Part shown: piece after piece, positions 52,442 to 60,997 of the stretch | Layout: every line of letters begins with the position of its first letter | Numbering within the stretch: the first letter of the stretch is position 1 | DNA from: an uncultured Bacilli bacterium | GTDB taxonomy: Bacteria; Bacillota_I; Bacilli_A; RF39; UBA660 | DNA length: 64,000 bases | NCBI GenBank assembly: GCA_944332475.1 | Contig: CALVKA010000004.1 | Location: 1-64,000, forward strand | Reading direction: 5' to 3' | The notes under the pieces: model-generated | Databases searched by the model: none | What the model was told of the DNA's origin: nothing | Seen by the model: the letters and a program-made list of their open reading frames with translations, nothing else | Made by a program: the position numbers and the translations under genes

Positions 52442-53092
52442 TTAATCGTTTCTTTTCCCAAATAGTTCTAATAATCTGACAAATAAGTTAATGAAGTCTA
52501 AATATAAGCTAAATGCTCCATAAACTGCTGCTCGATCTTCTCCGGCATAAAGAACTAAATCCTTTACTTTATTTACATCATAAGCGATGTAGGCAACGAA
52601 GATAAAGACTCCTAAAACTGTTATCCCTAAGTTTAATGAGGCATTTCTAAAAATTAACATATTTAACAATTCACCAATGATGGTACCAATTAGAGCAATT
52701 AACAGAATGGTACCTAGCTTTGTCAAATCTCTTTTGGTTGTATAGCCATATAAAGCTAATAATCCAAATATGATAGCGGTAATCATAAAGATTCCTATCA
52801 TAGACGTTAGTTCATAGACAATAAACAGTGTTGCAAAAGTAATTCCTGTTACAATACAATATACAACATATAAGATTTTCATCGTCAGCGGATTCATTTT
52901 TGCTAATCTAATACTTAAAACTATAGCAATTACTAACTCGATTACTATAATAGGAATAATTCCTATTGATAGTATTTGTGATAGTAACGAAAGGTTTTGT
53001 GACAATGCGTACCCACTGGCGAAAGTAATTAGTAAACCTATAAATAACCAGGTAAACATTTTGGGATATACTTCTGTATTATTTTCGTTCAT
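52442..53092 (-). CDS. Bax inhibitor-1/YccA-family membrane protein
   Basis: A 216-residue protein with seven membrane helices. FTWLFIGLLITFASGYALS near the start, YCIVTGITFATLFIVY in the middle and FVAYIAYDVNKVKDL and GAFSLYLDFINLFVRLLELFG at the end follow the BI-1/TMBIM family (YccA, YetJ). The paired Asp residues (FVAYIAYD and LYLDFINLF) match the pH-sensing pair of the YetJ calcium leak channel. The ATG at 53092 has AAGGAG seven bases upstream; a longer frame from 53137 begins in the promoter region and is rejected. Confidence 0.9.
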   Translation of the reverse strand: MNENNTEVYPKMFTWLFIGLLITFASGYALSQNLSLLSQILSIGIIPIIVIELVIAIVLSIRLAKMNPLTMKILYVVYCIVTGITFATLFIVYELTSMIGIFMITAIIFGLLALYGYTTKRDLTKLGTILLIALIGTIIGELLNMLIFRNASLNLGITVLGVFIFVAYIAYDVNKVKDLVLYAGEDRAAVYGAFSLYLDFINLFVRLLELFGKRND

Positions 53093-53170
53093 TTTTTTCT
53101 CCTTTAGTTTTATTTTGATAATTTTTATTATCATCAATACTATATCATATTTTTATATAGAAATAAATAT

Positions 53171-54067
53171 TTAGCTTTTCCACAAGTTCTGTGGATACTT
53201 TTTATCTTCTATCATTTTTCTGATGGCTTTTTTTACCTCTTCTTTATCTTCTTTATATGTGATTCCATACCATTTTGCAGTTGTTGTAATTATATCAATT
53301 ATTTTTTGTTTCTTTGCATGCATCAATACTGTTGGAATTTGATATTCTGCTTTGGATAAATCTTGTTTATTTTCTTCTAGAAAAACATAAAAGTTATCTT
53401 CTAAAATTGTAAAAAAATCTTTTGAGAATAACAAAAAATTCATAGATACTGGTGTTGTTGGTAATACTTTTTTACCTTTTTCTTCCTTTATTGGTGTTGC
53501 AATAATTATGTTGTTTTTCTTTTCTACTTTACATTCTGTAATTTTATCTAGTCTATTTTCTATACAACTACATATTCCTCTTGTACAACTGCCATAATCA
53601 CTTAATGCGTTTGCTATCTCATAAACAATCATTCCATAATGATTATTTGAAATGTCGTCTAAATACTTACTTGCTTTGTTGAATGCATCTTGCCCATAGA
53701 AATCATCAGCATTAATGACGGCAAATGGTTCATTTATTTTTTCTTTAGCACAAAGGATGGCATGGGCTGTTCCTAATGGTTTTTCTCTTTTTTTGATTTG
53801 ATCTTGATATTTTTTTGGTATTAATGTTTCATCTTGAAACACATATTTTGTTTCTATATAGGGCTCTATTCTTTTTCCAATGGTATTTTGAAAAATTTCA
53901 TAATTTTCTTTCTTTATCACAAATACGACTTTGTCAAACCCTGCGTTTTTGGCATCATAAATAGAATAGTCTATGATAAATTCTCCATGGGGTCCCATTG
54001 GTTCTATTTGTTTTAATCCTTTAAATCTGCTTCCCATTCCAGCAGCTAAAATTAATAATGTTTTCAT
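53171..54067 (-). CDS. Sugar-phosphate nucleotidyltransferase-like protein, copy 1
   Basis: A 298-residue GT-A-like nucleotidyltransferase. The N-terminal loop LLILAAGMGSRFKGLKQ carries the GxGxR nucleotide-binding signature. FIIDYSIYDAKNAGFDKVVF, KPLGTAHAILCAKEK and the metal site VINADDFYG follow. The C-terminal part keeps MNFLLFSKDFF and TAKWYGITYKED. Enzymes of this group activate sugar phosphates with NTP, and could supply nucleotide-sugars to the glycan locus; substrate unknown. It is a tandem duplicate of the next gene, one base away, with more diverged middle and C-terminal parts (for example an added Cys-rich SCTRGICSC stretch). Frame and motifs are intact, so it is probably active. 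Confidence 0.75.
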   Translation of the reverse strand: MKTLLILAAGMGSRFKGLKQIEPMGPHGEFIIDYSIYDAKNAGFDKVVFVIKKENYEIFQNTIGKRIEPYIETKYVFQDETLIPKKYQDQIKKREKPLGTAHAILCAKEKINEPFAVINADDFYGQDAFNKASKYLDDISNNHYGMIVYEIANALSDYGSCTRGICSCIENRLDKITECKVEKKNNIIIATPIKEEKGKKVLPTTPVSMNFLLFSKDFFTILEDNFYVFLEENKQDLSKAEYQIPTVLMHAKKQKIIDIITTTAKWYGITYKEDKEEVKKAIRKMIEDKKYPQNLWKS

Positions 54068-54068
54068 T

Positions 54069-54977
54069 TTATTCCTTCCATAGTTTGTTAGGATAAGTTC
54101 TTTGTTTTACTAATGTTTTAATCGCTCCTGTCACTAGTTCTTTATCTTCTTTATAAGTGACTCCATACCAATTGGCAGAAGTTTCTAATACATCTACTGT
54201 TATTTGACCATCATCTACTAAATCGTTAAGTTCAATAGGAATTAAAAATTCACAAGAATCTAAACTGTCTTGGTGTTCATCTAAAAAAGTTGGAAATCTT
54301 TCTTCTAAAGTTGGAAATAAATCTGGTGTAAATAGTAGAAAGTTCATAGAAGCAATAGTATCTTTATTGGTTCTAAAGCTTGGTCCTCCTTCTAGTGGTT
54401 CTACATCAACCATATCTCCATCTAATGTTACCTTGCTTTCTGTCAATTGAACTAATTCATTCTTTTCGTTTACTTCACAAACTCCTCTTTTAGCAGAGCC
54501 ATTAGGTGTTAAAGTATTACCTAGACGATAGGCTACTAGTCCATAATGATTTTCAGGTACATGTTCTAAGTAGTCTGAGGCTTTCTTATATGCATCATAT
54601 CCATAGAAGTCATCGGCATTAATAATCGCAAATGGTTCTCCAACCTTATCCTTAGCACAAAGAATGGCATGTGCTGTACCGAGTGGCTTTTTACGATTTT
54701 CTAATATTTCTCGATAACGCTCTGGCAAATTATCATTTTTTTGGAATACATATTCTGTTTCCATATGAGGTTCCACTCTTCTTCCAATGGTATTTTTAAA
54801 TACATCATAGTTTTCTTCTTTTATCACAAATACAACTTTGTCAAAGCCTGCTCTTTTTGCATCATAAATAGAATAGTCTATGATAAATTCTCCATTAGGC
54901 CCCATTGGTTCTATTTGTTTTAATCCTCCAAATCTGCTTCCCATTCCAGCAGCTAAAATTAATAATGTTTTCTTCAT
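54069..54977 (-). CDS. Sugar-phosphate nucleotidyltransferase-like protein, copy 2
   Basis: A 302-residue paralogue of the preceding entry. It shows LLILAAGMGSRFGGLKQ, EPMGPNGEFIIDYSIYDAK, GTAHAILCAKDK, IINADDFYG and MNFLLFTPDLF, with the C-terminal ANWYGVTYKEDKELV. This copy is closer to the typical Firmicute sequence. It probably makes an NDP-sugar; the sugar and nucleotide are not known. TAGGAGGAAT precedes the ATG. It lies 22 bases downstream of pcrA with no terminator between, so all three genes may be read from the pcrA promoter. Confidence 0.78.
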   Translation of the reverse strand: MKKTLLILAAGMGSRFGGLKQIEPMGPNGEFIIDYSIYDAKRAGFDKVVFVIKEENYDVFKNTIGRRVEPHMETEYVFQKNDNLPERYREILENRKKPLGTAHAILCAKDKVGEPFAIINADDFYGYDAYKKASDYLEHVPENHYGLVAYRLGNTLTPNGSAKRGVCEVNEKNELVQLTESKVTLDGDMVDVEPLEGGPSFRTNKDTIASMNFLLFTPDLFPTLEERFPTFLDEHQDSLDSCEFLIPIELNDLVDDGQITVDVLETSANWYGVTYKEDKELVTGAIKTLVKQRTYPNKLWKE

Positions 54978-54999
54978 AAAAATTCCTCCTATTTTTATC

Positions 55000-57093
55000 T
55001 TAAACTTTTGATAGTTTTTTATGATTTTTCATCAGTTTTTTAATTCCATGAGGATGTTTAAAAGCAACACTTACTAGTGTATTAGTCACTTCTACTACTC
55101 TACCTGTTCCAAAGGTTTCATGGTAGACGTAGTCTCCTACTTGATAATCAACCTCTTCTTTTCTAAACATTTCTTCTGGCTCTATTTTTTGTTCTTGTTG
55201 TGGTAATTCGTCTTTTACATTGGTTTCCATTAAGTCTTTATTAATTTCACCTATGAATCTACTGACGGGATTGATTTGTTCTTTTCCAAATAGTGTTCTT
55301 CGTCTTGCATTTACTAGATGTAAGTCGTCCTTTGCTCTTGTAATTGCTACATAACAAAGTCTTCTTTCTTCTTCCAATTCGCTTGTTTCCATAAGCGAAT
55401 TCATGTGTGGAAATATTCCTTCTTCCATTCCCACGACAAAGACATGATCAAATTCTAATCCTTTGACAGAATGCACTGTCATCAAACTAATTCTATTGGG
55501 ATCATCTTTATATTCTTCTACATCACTAATTAAACTGATTTCTAGTAAAAAGTCCTCTAATGAAACTAATCCTTCTCTTTCTTCAAATGATTTGGTAATG
55601 GATTTAAATTCTTCTAAGTTTTCTAGACGTACTTCTGATTCTAGTGTTTTTTCATTTTCTAATTCTTGTCTTAAGCCAGATGCATCTAATACTTTGTCAA
55701 TTAATTCTGTTAGGGTTAATTCTTCTGATAGGGATTTTAGTTGCTCTATCATGTTTTTAAATTGTAATTCTTTTCCAGAAGATATCGCTTCATAAATGCT
55801 AATTTGTTCTTGGTCTGCTTTAGCGGTTAAGTTTTCTATTGTTCTAAGACCGATTCCTCTTTTTGGAGTGTTAATTACTCTAAGTAGACTGACATTATCT
55901 TTTGAGTTGTGAATTAGTCGTAAATAAGCAATTAAATCTTTAATTTCTTTTCTAGAATAGAAATAAAAACTACCAATAACGCGATATGGCATATTTTCTT
56001 TTAGCATTTCTTCTTCTAGTACACGGGATTGGGCATTGGTTCTATATAGAACCGCAATATCTTTATATTCTACATCCTTGTTTCTTAATTCTTTTATTTT
56101 GCGAATCACATACTGAGCTTCGTCTCGTTCATTATATGCTCTATAATACTTAATTTTTTCTCCTTTTCCGCGAGAAGTCCAAAGATTCTTATCTTTTCTT
56201 TGAGTATTATTTTTTATGACTTGATTGGCTGCATCTAGAATGGTACTAGTAGAACGATAGTTTTCTTCTAATAAAATCGTTTTAGCATCTTTATAATCTT
56301 TTTCAAAATTTAAGATATTTTTATAGTTGGCCCCTCTAAAACTATAAATACTTTGAGAATCATCTCCGACACAGGTTATCTTTCTACTTTTGGCACTGAT
56401 TAATTTAGATAAAATATATTGTGCTTCATTTGTGTCCTGATATTCATCAATTAAAATATATTGATAAAGTTCTTGGTATCTTTGAAGAACACTTGGGTTT
56501 TCTTTAAATAACTTAATTGGTAATAGTAATAAATCATCAAAATCTACAGAGTTATTTTTCTTTAATTTTTCTTCATATTTTTCATAGACTTTGTGCATTA
56601 CTTTTTCGTAATCACTAACTGCATATCGTTCGTACATCTCTGGTGTCATCATTTCATTTTTACAACTGCTAATTTTATTACGAATTGCTCTTGGATTATA
56701 GATTTTTGGATCATAGCCTAAATCTTTAATAATCTTTTTTACTACCGTTAGAGAATCATCGCTATCCATGATAACGAAGTTAGATTCATACCCTAGTTTT
56801 TTATAATTTTCTCTTAATAGTTTTAGACCAAAACTATGAAAGGTAGACACTTGAATTTTTTTGGCTAAATCTCCAATTAGGCCATATAATCTATCTTTCA
56901 TTTCTTTTGCTGCTTTATTTGTAAATGTAATTGCTAAAACATTATATGGATAAGCGAATCCTTCTTCAATTAAATATGCAATTTTCGTAGTTAGGGTTTT
57001 TGTTTTTCCGGCCCCTGCACCAGCTATGATTAGTAATGGTCCTTCATTATAAAGAACCGCTTCTTTTTGTTTGTCGTTTAAGCCTTCTAACAT
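55000..57093 (-). CDS. pcrA: UvrD/Rep-family DNA helicase PcrA
   Basis: A 697-residue superfamily-1A helicase of normal length. Motifs are Q-motif GLNDKQKEAV, Walker A AGAGAGKTKTL (I), AITFTNKAAKEMKDR (Ia), ILIDEYQDTNEAQY (II), CVGDDSQSIYSFRGA (III), LEENYRST (IV), LMTVHSVKGLEFDHVFV (V) and EEERRLCYVAITRAKDDL (VI). The C-terminal tail (about 650-697, YQVGDYVYHETFGTGRVV) is the Tudor-like RNA polymerase-binding domain of PcrA. It unwinds DNA in repair and removes stalled polymerase. The ATG at 57093 has AAGTAGG upstream; a longer frame to 57135 contains the TATAAT promoter element and is rejected. Confidence 0.95.
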   Translation of the reverse strand: MLEGLNDKQKEAVLYNEGPLLIIAGAGAGKTKTLTTKIAYLIEEGFAYPYNVLAITFTNKAAKEMKDRLYGLIGDLAKKIQVSTFHSFGLKLLRENYKKLGYESNFVIMDSDDSLTVVKKIIKDLGYDPKIYNPRAIRNKISSCKNEMMTPEMYERYAVSDYEKVMHKVYEKYEEKLKKNNSVDFDDLLLLPIKLFKENPSVLQRYQELYQYILIDEYQDTNEAQYILSKLISAKSRKITCVGDDSQSIYSFRGANYKNILNFEKDYKDAKTILLEENYRSTSTILDAANQVIKNNTQRKDKNLWTSRGKGEKIKYYRAYNERDEAQYVIRKIKELRNKDVEYKDIAVLYRTNAQSRVLEEEMLKENMPYRVIGSFYFYSRKEIKDLIAYLRLIHNSKDNVSLLRVINTPKRGIGLRTIENLTAKADQEQISIYEAISSGKELQFKNMIEQLKSLSEELTLTELIDKVLDASGLRQELENEKTLESEVRLENLEEFKSITKSFEEREGLVSLEDFLLEISLISDVEEYKDDPNRISLMTVHSVKGLEFDHVFVVGMEEGIFPHMNSLMETSELEEERRLCYVAITRAKDDLHLVNARRRTLFGKEQINPVSRFIGEINKDLMETNVKDELPQQEQKIEPEEMFRKEEVDYQVGDYVYHETFGTGRVVEVTNTLVSVAFKHPHGIKKLMKNHKKLSKV

Positions 57094-57115
57094 TTTATAC
57101 CTACTTTCCAACAAC

Positions 57116-57121
57116 ATTATA
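57116..57121 (-). promoter_or_regulatory. -10 element of pcrA
   Basis: Minus-strand TATAAT, 23 bases before the ATG at 57093. The -35 region is weak. Confidence 0.5.
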
Positions 57122-57144
57122 TCGTATTTTGTCATTTTAGAAAA

Positions 57145-57173
57145 GAAAAATCACTAGTGTTGTCTAGTGATTT
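57145..57173 (-). terminator. Terminator of the adhesin-sortase operon
   Basis: A 10-bp stem (57148-57157 with 57164-57173) with a six-base loop, then T-rich sequence on the minus strand. Confidence 0.85.
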
Positions 57174-58419
57174 ACTTTCTGTTTTCATATAAATCTTTTA
57201 AGGTATCTAGTTTTATCTGTCTATTCTCTGGTCTTTGTTCTATTGCTGCTTGCTTTTTTTCTTGTTGCTGATAATTTTTTAAAATAGCAAGTACTCTTTT
57301 ATAATCATCTAATGTTAATAAACCATCAAAAATATCTAGTGTTGTTTGATTTTTAGATTCTTTTTGTGGCTTAGTTACTGTCATTGCTTGTTTTGTTACA
57401 ACCTTTGGGCCTTCTGTCATTGCGATATTACTTACTTTTTTCGTCTGTTGTATTATAACTGGTTTAGGCTGTTTCTTTGGTGTTGTTTGACTTTTTTGTG
57501 GTTTCATAATTTCTTGATCACGTAGCATAATGTCTAATGCTTGTGGTGCTTCATTTAGAATTGGATCTGGTATATCTGTTAAGTAACTACTATCATTCAT
57601 AGAAATTGGTGCTGGTTCCTTCATGAAATCTATGATGGTTTGTTCTTTTTGCTTTGGTAAATCTTCTACTACGTGTTTTGGTTTTACATTTCCATGAATA
57701 ATGGAAGGTACTTCTGTTTTTCTGATACTATCTGGGAGTTTTCTTTTAAAAATAGTTTCTGTTTTTATAATTGGTTCAGGAGCTGGTTCTCTGATGATAA
57801 TCTTTTCTGGTTCTGGTTTTATAAACTCTTCTGTTTCTGTAACACTATGATTTTGTTGATATATTCTAATTATTTTATAAATTATTAAGAATAAAATCCA
57901 AACAATGAATATCGTACTTGATAATTCAATTAATGCTTGTGCATTCTTATTTTGATAGACAGATGTTTGATCAAAAATGTCTAACTTATTTGTTGTTATG
58001 ATATTCATAATTAATATTAATAAGTAATGGATGATACAAAACATTACTGTATTAATGGTTCTAATCCACTTTGTTATTTTTCGATTAAATACACTAATCC
58101 AAAGAATGATATTGGTCACTATGATTGCTGCAAAATAGATAGCTAAATTAGGAAAATATACTGCAATGAAGAAATTATCCATCATATAATCAAATAAACC
58201 GAATAATTCTTCTCTATAAAATAGGATAGAAGCTATTATGATTGCTCCATAGATAACAACACAAATAATTCTACTTACTTTTTTTGTCTTTGTACTTGTT
58301 GTAATTAGTAGTGCTGCTAATGCTATTAAAATGATAATAGCTACTATAAATAGGCCTGAAGATGATGTGACATCCCCTAGGACTTTTAATTTATCTAATA
58401 GCGATAACTTCGACATCAT
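57172..58419 (-). CDS. Five-helix membrane protein with long proline-rich tail, adhesin-sortase operon
   Basis: A 415-residue protein of unknown family. Five helices lie in the first 190 residues (about 25-47, 52-71, 85-110, 121-143 and 168-188). A tail of about 215 residues follows, rich in Pro, Lys, Glu and Gln (EPEKIIIREPAPEPIIKTE), with a short helical end (LTLDDYKRVLAILKNYQQQ ... LDTLKDLYENRK). Third gene of the operon with the thioester adhesin and sortase, 25 bases after the sortase stop. A run of G (GGGGGG) forms the ribosome site before two ATG codons at 58419 and 58416. A role as a sorting or secretion partner is inference from position. Confidence 0.65.
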   Translation of the reverse strand: MMSKLSLLDKLKVLGDVTSSSGLFIVAIIILIALAALLITTSTKTKKVSRIICVVIYGAIIIASILFYREELFGLFDYMMDNFFIAVYFPNLAIYFAAIIVTNIILWISVFNRKITKWIRTINTVMFCIIHYLLILIMNIITTNKLDIFDQTSVYQNKNAQALIELSSTIFIVWILFLIIYKIIRIYQQNHSVTETEEFIKPEPEKIIIREPAPEPIIKTETIFKRKLPDSIRKTEVPSIIHGNVKPKHVVEDLPKQKEQTIIDFMKEPAPISMNDSSYLTDIPDPILNEAPQALDIMLRDQEIMKPQKSQTTPKKQPKPVIIQQTKKVSNIAMTEGPKVVTKQAMTVTKPQKESKNQTTLDIFDGLLTLDDYKRVLAILKNYQQQEKKQAAIEQRPENRQIKLDTLKDLYENRK

Positions 58420-58443
58420 CTTCACCCCCCTACTTCACTCTTT

Positions 58444-59118
58444 TTATTCTGCTTCTACATTATCTAGTTCAGCAATATAAACTGTCTGTGTTGTTTCGTC
58501 ATTGTTGGTACAAGTTACTAGTGTTAATGTTGTCTTATCATAATTACGATAAATTGCTATTTTACCAGTTTTTGGTTGTTCATATATATTGGTAATTTTA
58601 TATGTATAACGTTTTCCTTTATAGGTTACGTATGCTTCATCGCCTACTTCTAGTTGATATAATTCATTGAAAAAAGCTTTCCATCCTGTTCCTGAATGTC
58701 CTGCTAGAATAAAGTTTCCTTTGTCTACATCAGGATAGGTAGACCCATCTATTACCATGATATTTTTTTCAACATCATTTTCTGAAGAACGTTTATCTAC
58801 AAATCCTTTATTCAAATTAATTTTAGGAATGACTAAATATCCAATATAGTCATCTGTATATGTATCACTTTCTTCTACCCCTTCTATTTGTTCTTCTGTT
58901 TGTCCTTCTGGCTCTTCTGAAATTTGACTAGCTATTTCTTCATTTTCATTTGATTTATAAAAAATATTGGCCATGTAATCATAAGCATATACTTTTTTTG
59001 TTTGAATATAATTATACGAAACAAAGAATCCCCCTGTTAGTGTCAGGATGGCCCCAACGATGGCTACAACACTTGGAGAGATTCTTTTTTTCTTATATTC
59101 TTGATTTCTTTTGAACAA
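58444..59118 (-). CDS. Sortase
   Basis: A protein of about 225 residues with a basic N-terminus, one membrane helix (about 16-36) and an extracellular sortase domain (about 90-225). The catalytic His is in LAGHSGTGWKAFFNEL and the Cys in TLTLVTCTNND. After the Cys the sequence is ETTQTVYIAEL, where the third catalytic residue, Arg, is normally found; here the place is taken by Gln or Thr. That resembles a minority of sortases but deserves a check. Start choice is open: a TTG at 59118 has GGTGG eight bases upstream, while the frame runs to 59145; both overlap the end of the adhesin gene. Its natural substrate is probably that adhesin. Confidence 0.85.
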   Translation of the reverse strand: MFKRNQEYKKKRISPSVVAIVGAILTLTGGFFVSYNYIQTKKVYAYDYMANIFYKSNENEEIASQISEEPEGQTEEQIEGVEESDTYTDDYIGYLVIPKINLNKGFVDKRSSENDVEKNIMVIDGSTYPDVDKGNFILAGHSGTGWKAFFNELYQLEVGDEAYVTYKGKRYTYKITNIYEQPKTGKIAIYRNYDKTTLTLVTCTNNDETTQTVYIAELDNVEAE

Positions 59119-60343
59119 ATTTAATTCCACCGCCGATAATTCCAAGACCTAAAATAACTAGTAATATTGAACTTGCTGTATTTGTATTTGGAACAGATAT
59201 TTCAGGGTAGTTCTCGATGGTAATTTGTTGTGATACATTTTCTGAATCTAATGTGAAAGAAATCACTTTATTACTTTTTTGATATCCTTCTGGTGCTTGT
59301 ACTTCTTCTACTGTATAAGTTCCATCTTTTAAACCAGTTAAAACATATGGATCAGTAGTTGAAGTAAATCTTGCTACTTCATTTCCATCTGCATCTTTTA
59401 TAACAATTACTGCACCTGCTAATGGTTGACCTGTAGATTGATCAATTTTTACGATTGTAACTTTAGATGTTGAAATCGTTAAATCGATAGATGTATTTAC
59501 ATTTTCTTCTACTGGACTAATCACAGATGGCGTAACATTTTGTTGATTATCATTTTCTGGTTGATATTCATAAGCTTTATATACTTTACCAGTTGCACTG
59601 ATGTTTACTTTAATATTTACTAAGCTATCATCTACATCTGATACTGGTACTTGTACTCTGAATGTTTCGTTAGCTGCAAATGTAGTTTTAGCAGTTCCAT
59701 TACTGTCAATTGCAACTGTGTTACTTGGTCCTTCTGCAATCTCTACGTTGTATTCGTCTACATTTGTAGATGATACTGTAATTTCATCTGATACATAATA
59801 GCTACCATCACTAGACATAGATAGTGCATTGTTTGAGATAGTAGCGCTAATTGATGAAGATTGATATCCTTGCTCTTTTGCTACTTTTGCTTTTGCAACT
59901 AAATCTTGAATATATGGTCTTAAATTATATTGATCTGAACCATCTGTTTTGAATGATACAGAAAGATTGGAGCTTCCTGTTGTATCATCTAAATACCACC
60001 ATAATGCAGTTTGTGTAATATAGTAATCTTTTAATCTTTCACCTGTGAAAGTCTTATTTGGATAACCATTTAGCATGATGTAAGCAACTCCAGCATCTAG
60101 TTCTCCTACTAGGTGAGCTGTTGTATTTTGTGCTGTATATTTATGAATGTTTAAACAATACATAAGATCACCATCAATAGTTGTCTTAGTTGTGAAATAG
60201 GTTCCCGCAATATATCCAGGAACTTGCTCTGTACCACCTAGTTCAATTGATTGTGGTACAGCATATACGCTAGTTGTTAGTGTGCAGTAACTAACAATGG
60301 CAACTAAAAATGCTACCAATATTTTTTTTAATTTCTTTTTCAT
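59093..60343 (-). CDS. Thioester-domain surface adhesin with VPNTN sorting signal
   Basis: A 416-residue wall-anchored protein. Residues 1-28 are a signal peptide (ending SVYA). Residues about 40-160 form a thioester domain: the Cys lies in MYCLNIHKY and the Gln in ITQTALWWYLD (TQxAxW), which join in related proteins to form an internal thioester that reacts with host or surface amines. Residues about 175-285 are a beta-rich stalk. Residues about 290-375 are a SpaA/Cna-B-type domain (VTIVKIDQSTGQPLAGAVIV, GLKDGTYTVEEVQAPEGY). The end has VPNTN, a helix and a KKSRI basic tail, a variant LPxTG signal. A consensus promoter and GGAGGGGG lie upstream; it is the first gene of the sortase operon. 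Confidence 0.9.
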   Translation of the reverse strand: MKKKLKKILVAFLVAIVSYCTLTTSVYAVPQSIELGGTEQVPGYIAGTYFTTKTTIDGDLMYCLNIHKYTAQNTTAHLVGELDAGVAYIMLNGYPNKTFTGERLKDYYITQTALWWYLDDTTGSSNLSVSFKTDGSDQYNLRPYIQDLVAKAKVAKEQGYQSSSISATISNNALSMSSDGSYYVSDEITVSSTNVDEYNVEIAEGPSNTVAIDSNGTAKTTFAANETFRVQVPVSDVDDSLVNIKVNISATGKVYKAYEYQPENDNQQNVTPSVISPVEENVNTSIDLTISTSKVTIVKIDQSTGQPLAGAVIVIKDADGNEVARFTSTTDPYVLTGLKDGTYTVEEVQAPEGYQKSNKVISFTLDSENVSQQITIENYPEISVPNTNTASSILLVILGLGIIGGGIKFVQKKSRI

Positions 60344-60369
60344 ATCGTTTCCCCCTCCAATGTGGCTAT

Positions 60370-60398
60370 ATTATACCACAAAACACTATATATTTCAA
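60370..60398 (-). promoter_or_regulatory. Strong promoter of the adhesin-sortase operon
   Basis: Minus-strand TTGAAA, a 17-base spacer and TATAAT with an extended -10 TG. It is one of the best promoter matches in the window. Confidence 0.85.
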
Positions 60399-60479
60399 GA
60401 GAAAGTTTTTTTGACTTTTTTCTCTTTCTCATTGATATTATATTATGTTTTTGGGTGTTTGGAAAGGGCTTTGTCTTAT

Positions 60480-60938
60480 TTAATAATAAAGATTCCAGCT
60501 ACTATCATAATTTACTGTGTCTCCGTCCATTTCGGTTGTATTTTGATAATTGTCTGACGTATTATATTTTTCTAATAAGATATTTGTTGGAATGACAATT
60601 ATAAGCGTTAATAATACCGTAAATAAAACGGTTTCTAAAGCAAAGAAAATACTCTTTTCTTCACTCTCTAATAGCTTTTCTGGTCTTATTTTTCCTCCAT
60701 GACTATAAGCTAGATAGACAATAGCTCCTACTAATCCCAATCCCAATAAAATAATTACTATAATTTGGATAAAGGATAGACTTGGATCAACATTGACAAC
60801 TTGTCTAAGACCATAGGATTGATACACTACTTGACCATTATGTTTAAATGCATAATAGATGGTATAGCTAATTCCTATCAAAGCTATGATTATAATCAAT
60901 AAACATATTCTTACATATTCATTTATTTTATTTTTCAA
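60480..60938 (-). CDS. Small polytopic membrane protein of unknown function
   Basis: A 152-residue protein with three helices (about 9-29, 56-78 and 98-120) and a polar end (NTTEMDGDTVNYDSSWNLYY). I do not recognise it. The start is TTG with GGGAG eight bases upstream; no ATG is available before the first helix. It stands directly upstream of the adhesin operon on the same strand but is separated by that operon's promoter. A polar, Tyr/Asp-rich end facing outside or inside cannot be decided. Confidence 0.55.
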   Translation of the reverse strand: MKNKINEYVRICLLIIIIALIGISYTIYYAFKHNGQVVYQSYGLRQVVNVDPSLSFIQIIVIILLGLGLVGAIVYLAYSHGGKIRPEKLLESEEKSIFFALETVLFTVLLTLIIVIPTNILLEKYNTSDNYQNTTEMDGDTVNYDSSWNLYY

Positions 60939-60957
60939 TTTATCATCTCCCTTTTAA

Positions 60958-60994
60958 ATAAAATACACGCCTTTTGTGAAAAAAACGTGTATTT
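60958..60994 (-). terminator. Terminator-like hairpin after the NUDIX gene
   Basis: A 9-bp stem (60961-60969 with 60986-60994) with a large 16-base loop and T-rich sequence after it on the minus strand. Confidence 0.5.
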
Positions 60995-60997
60995 TTG

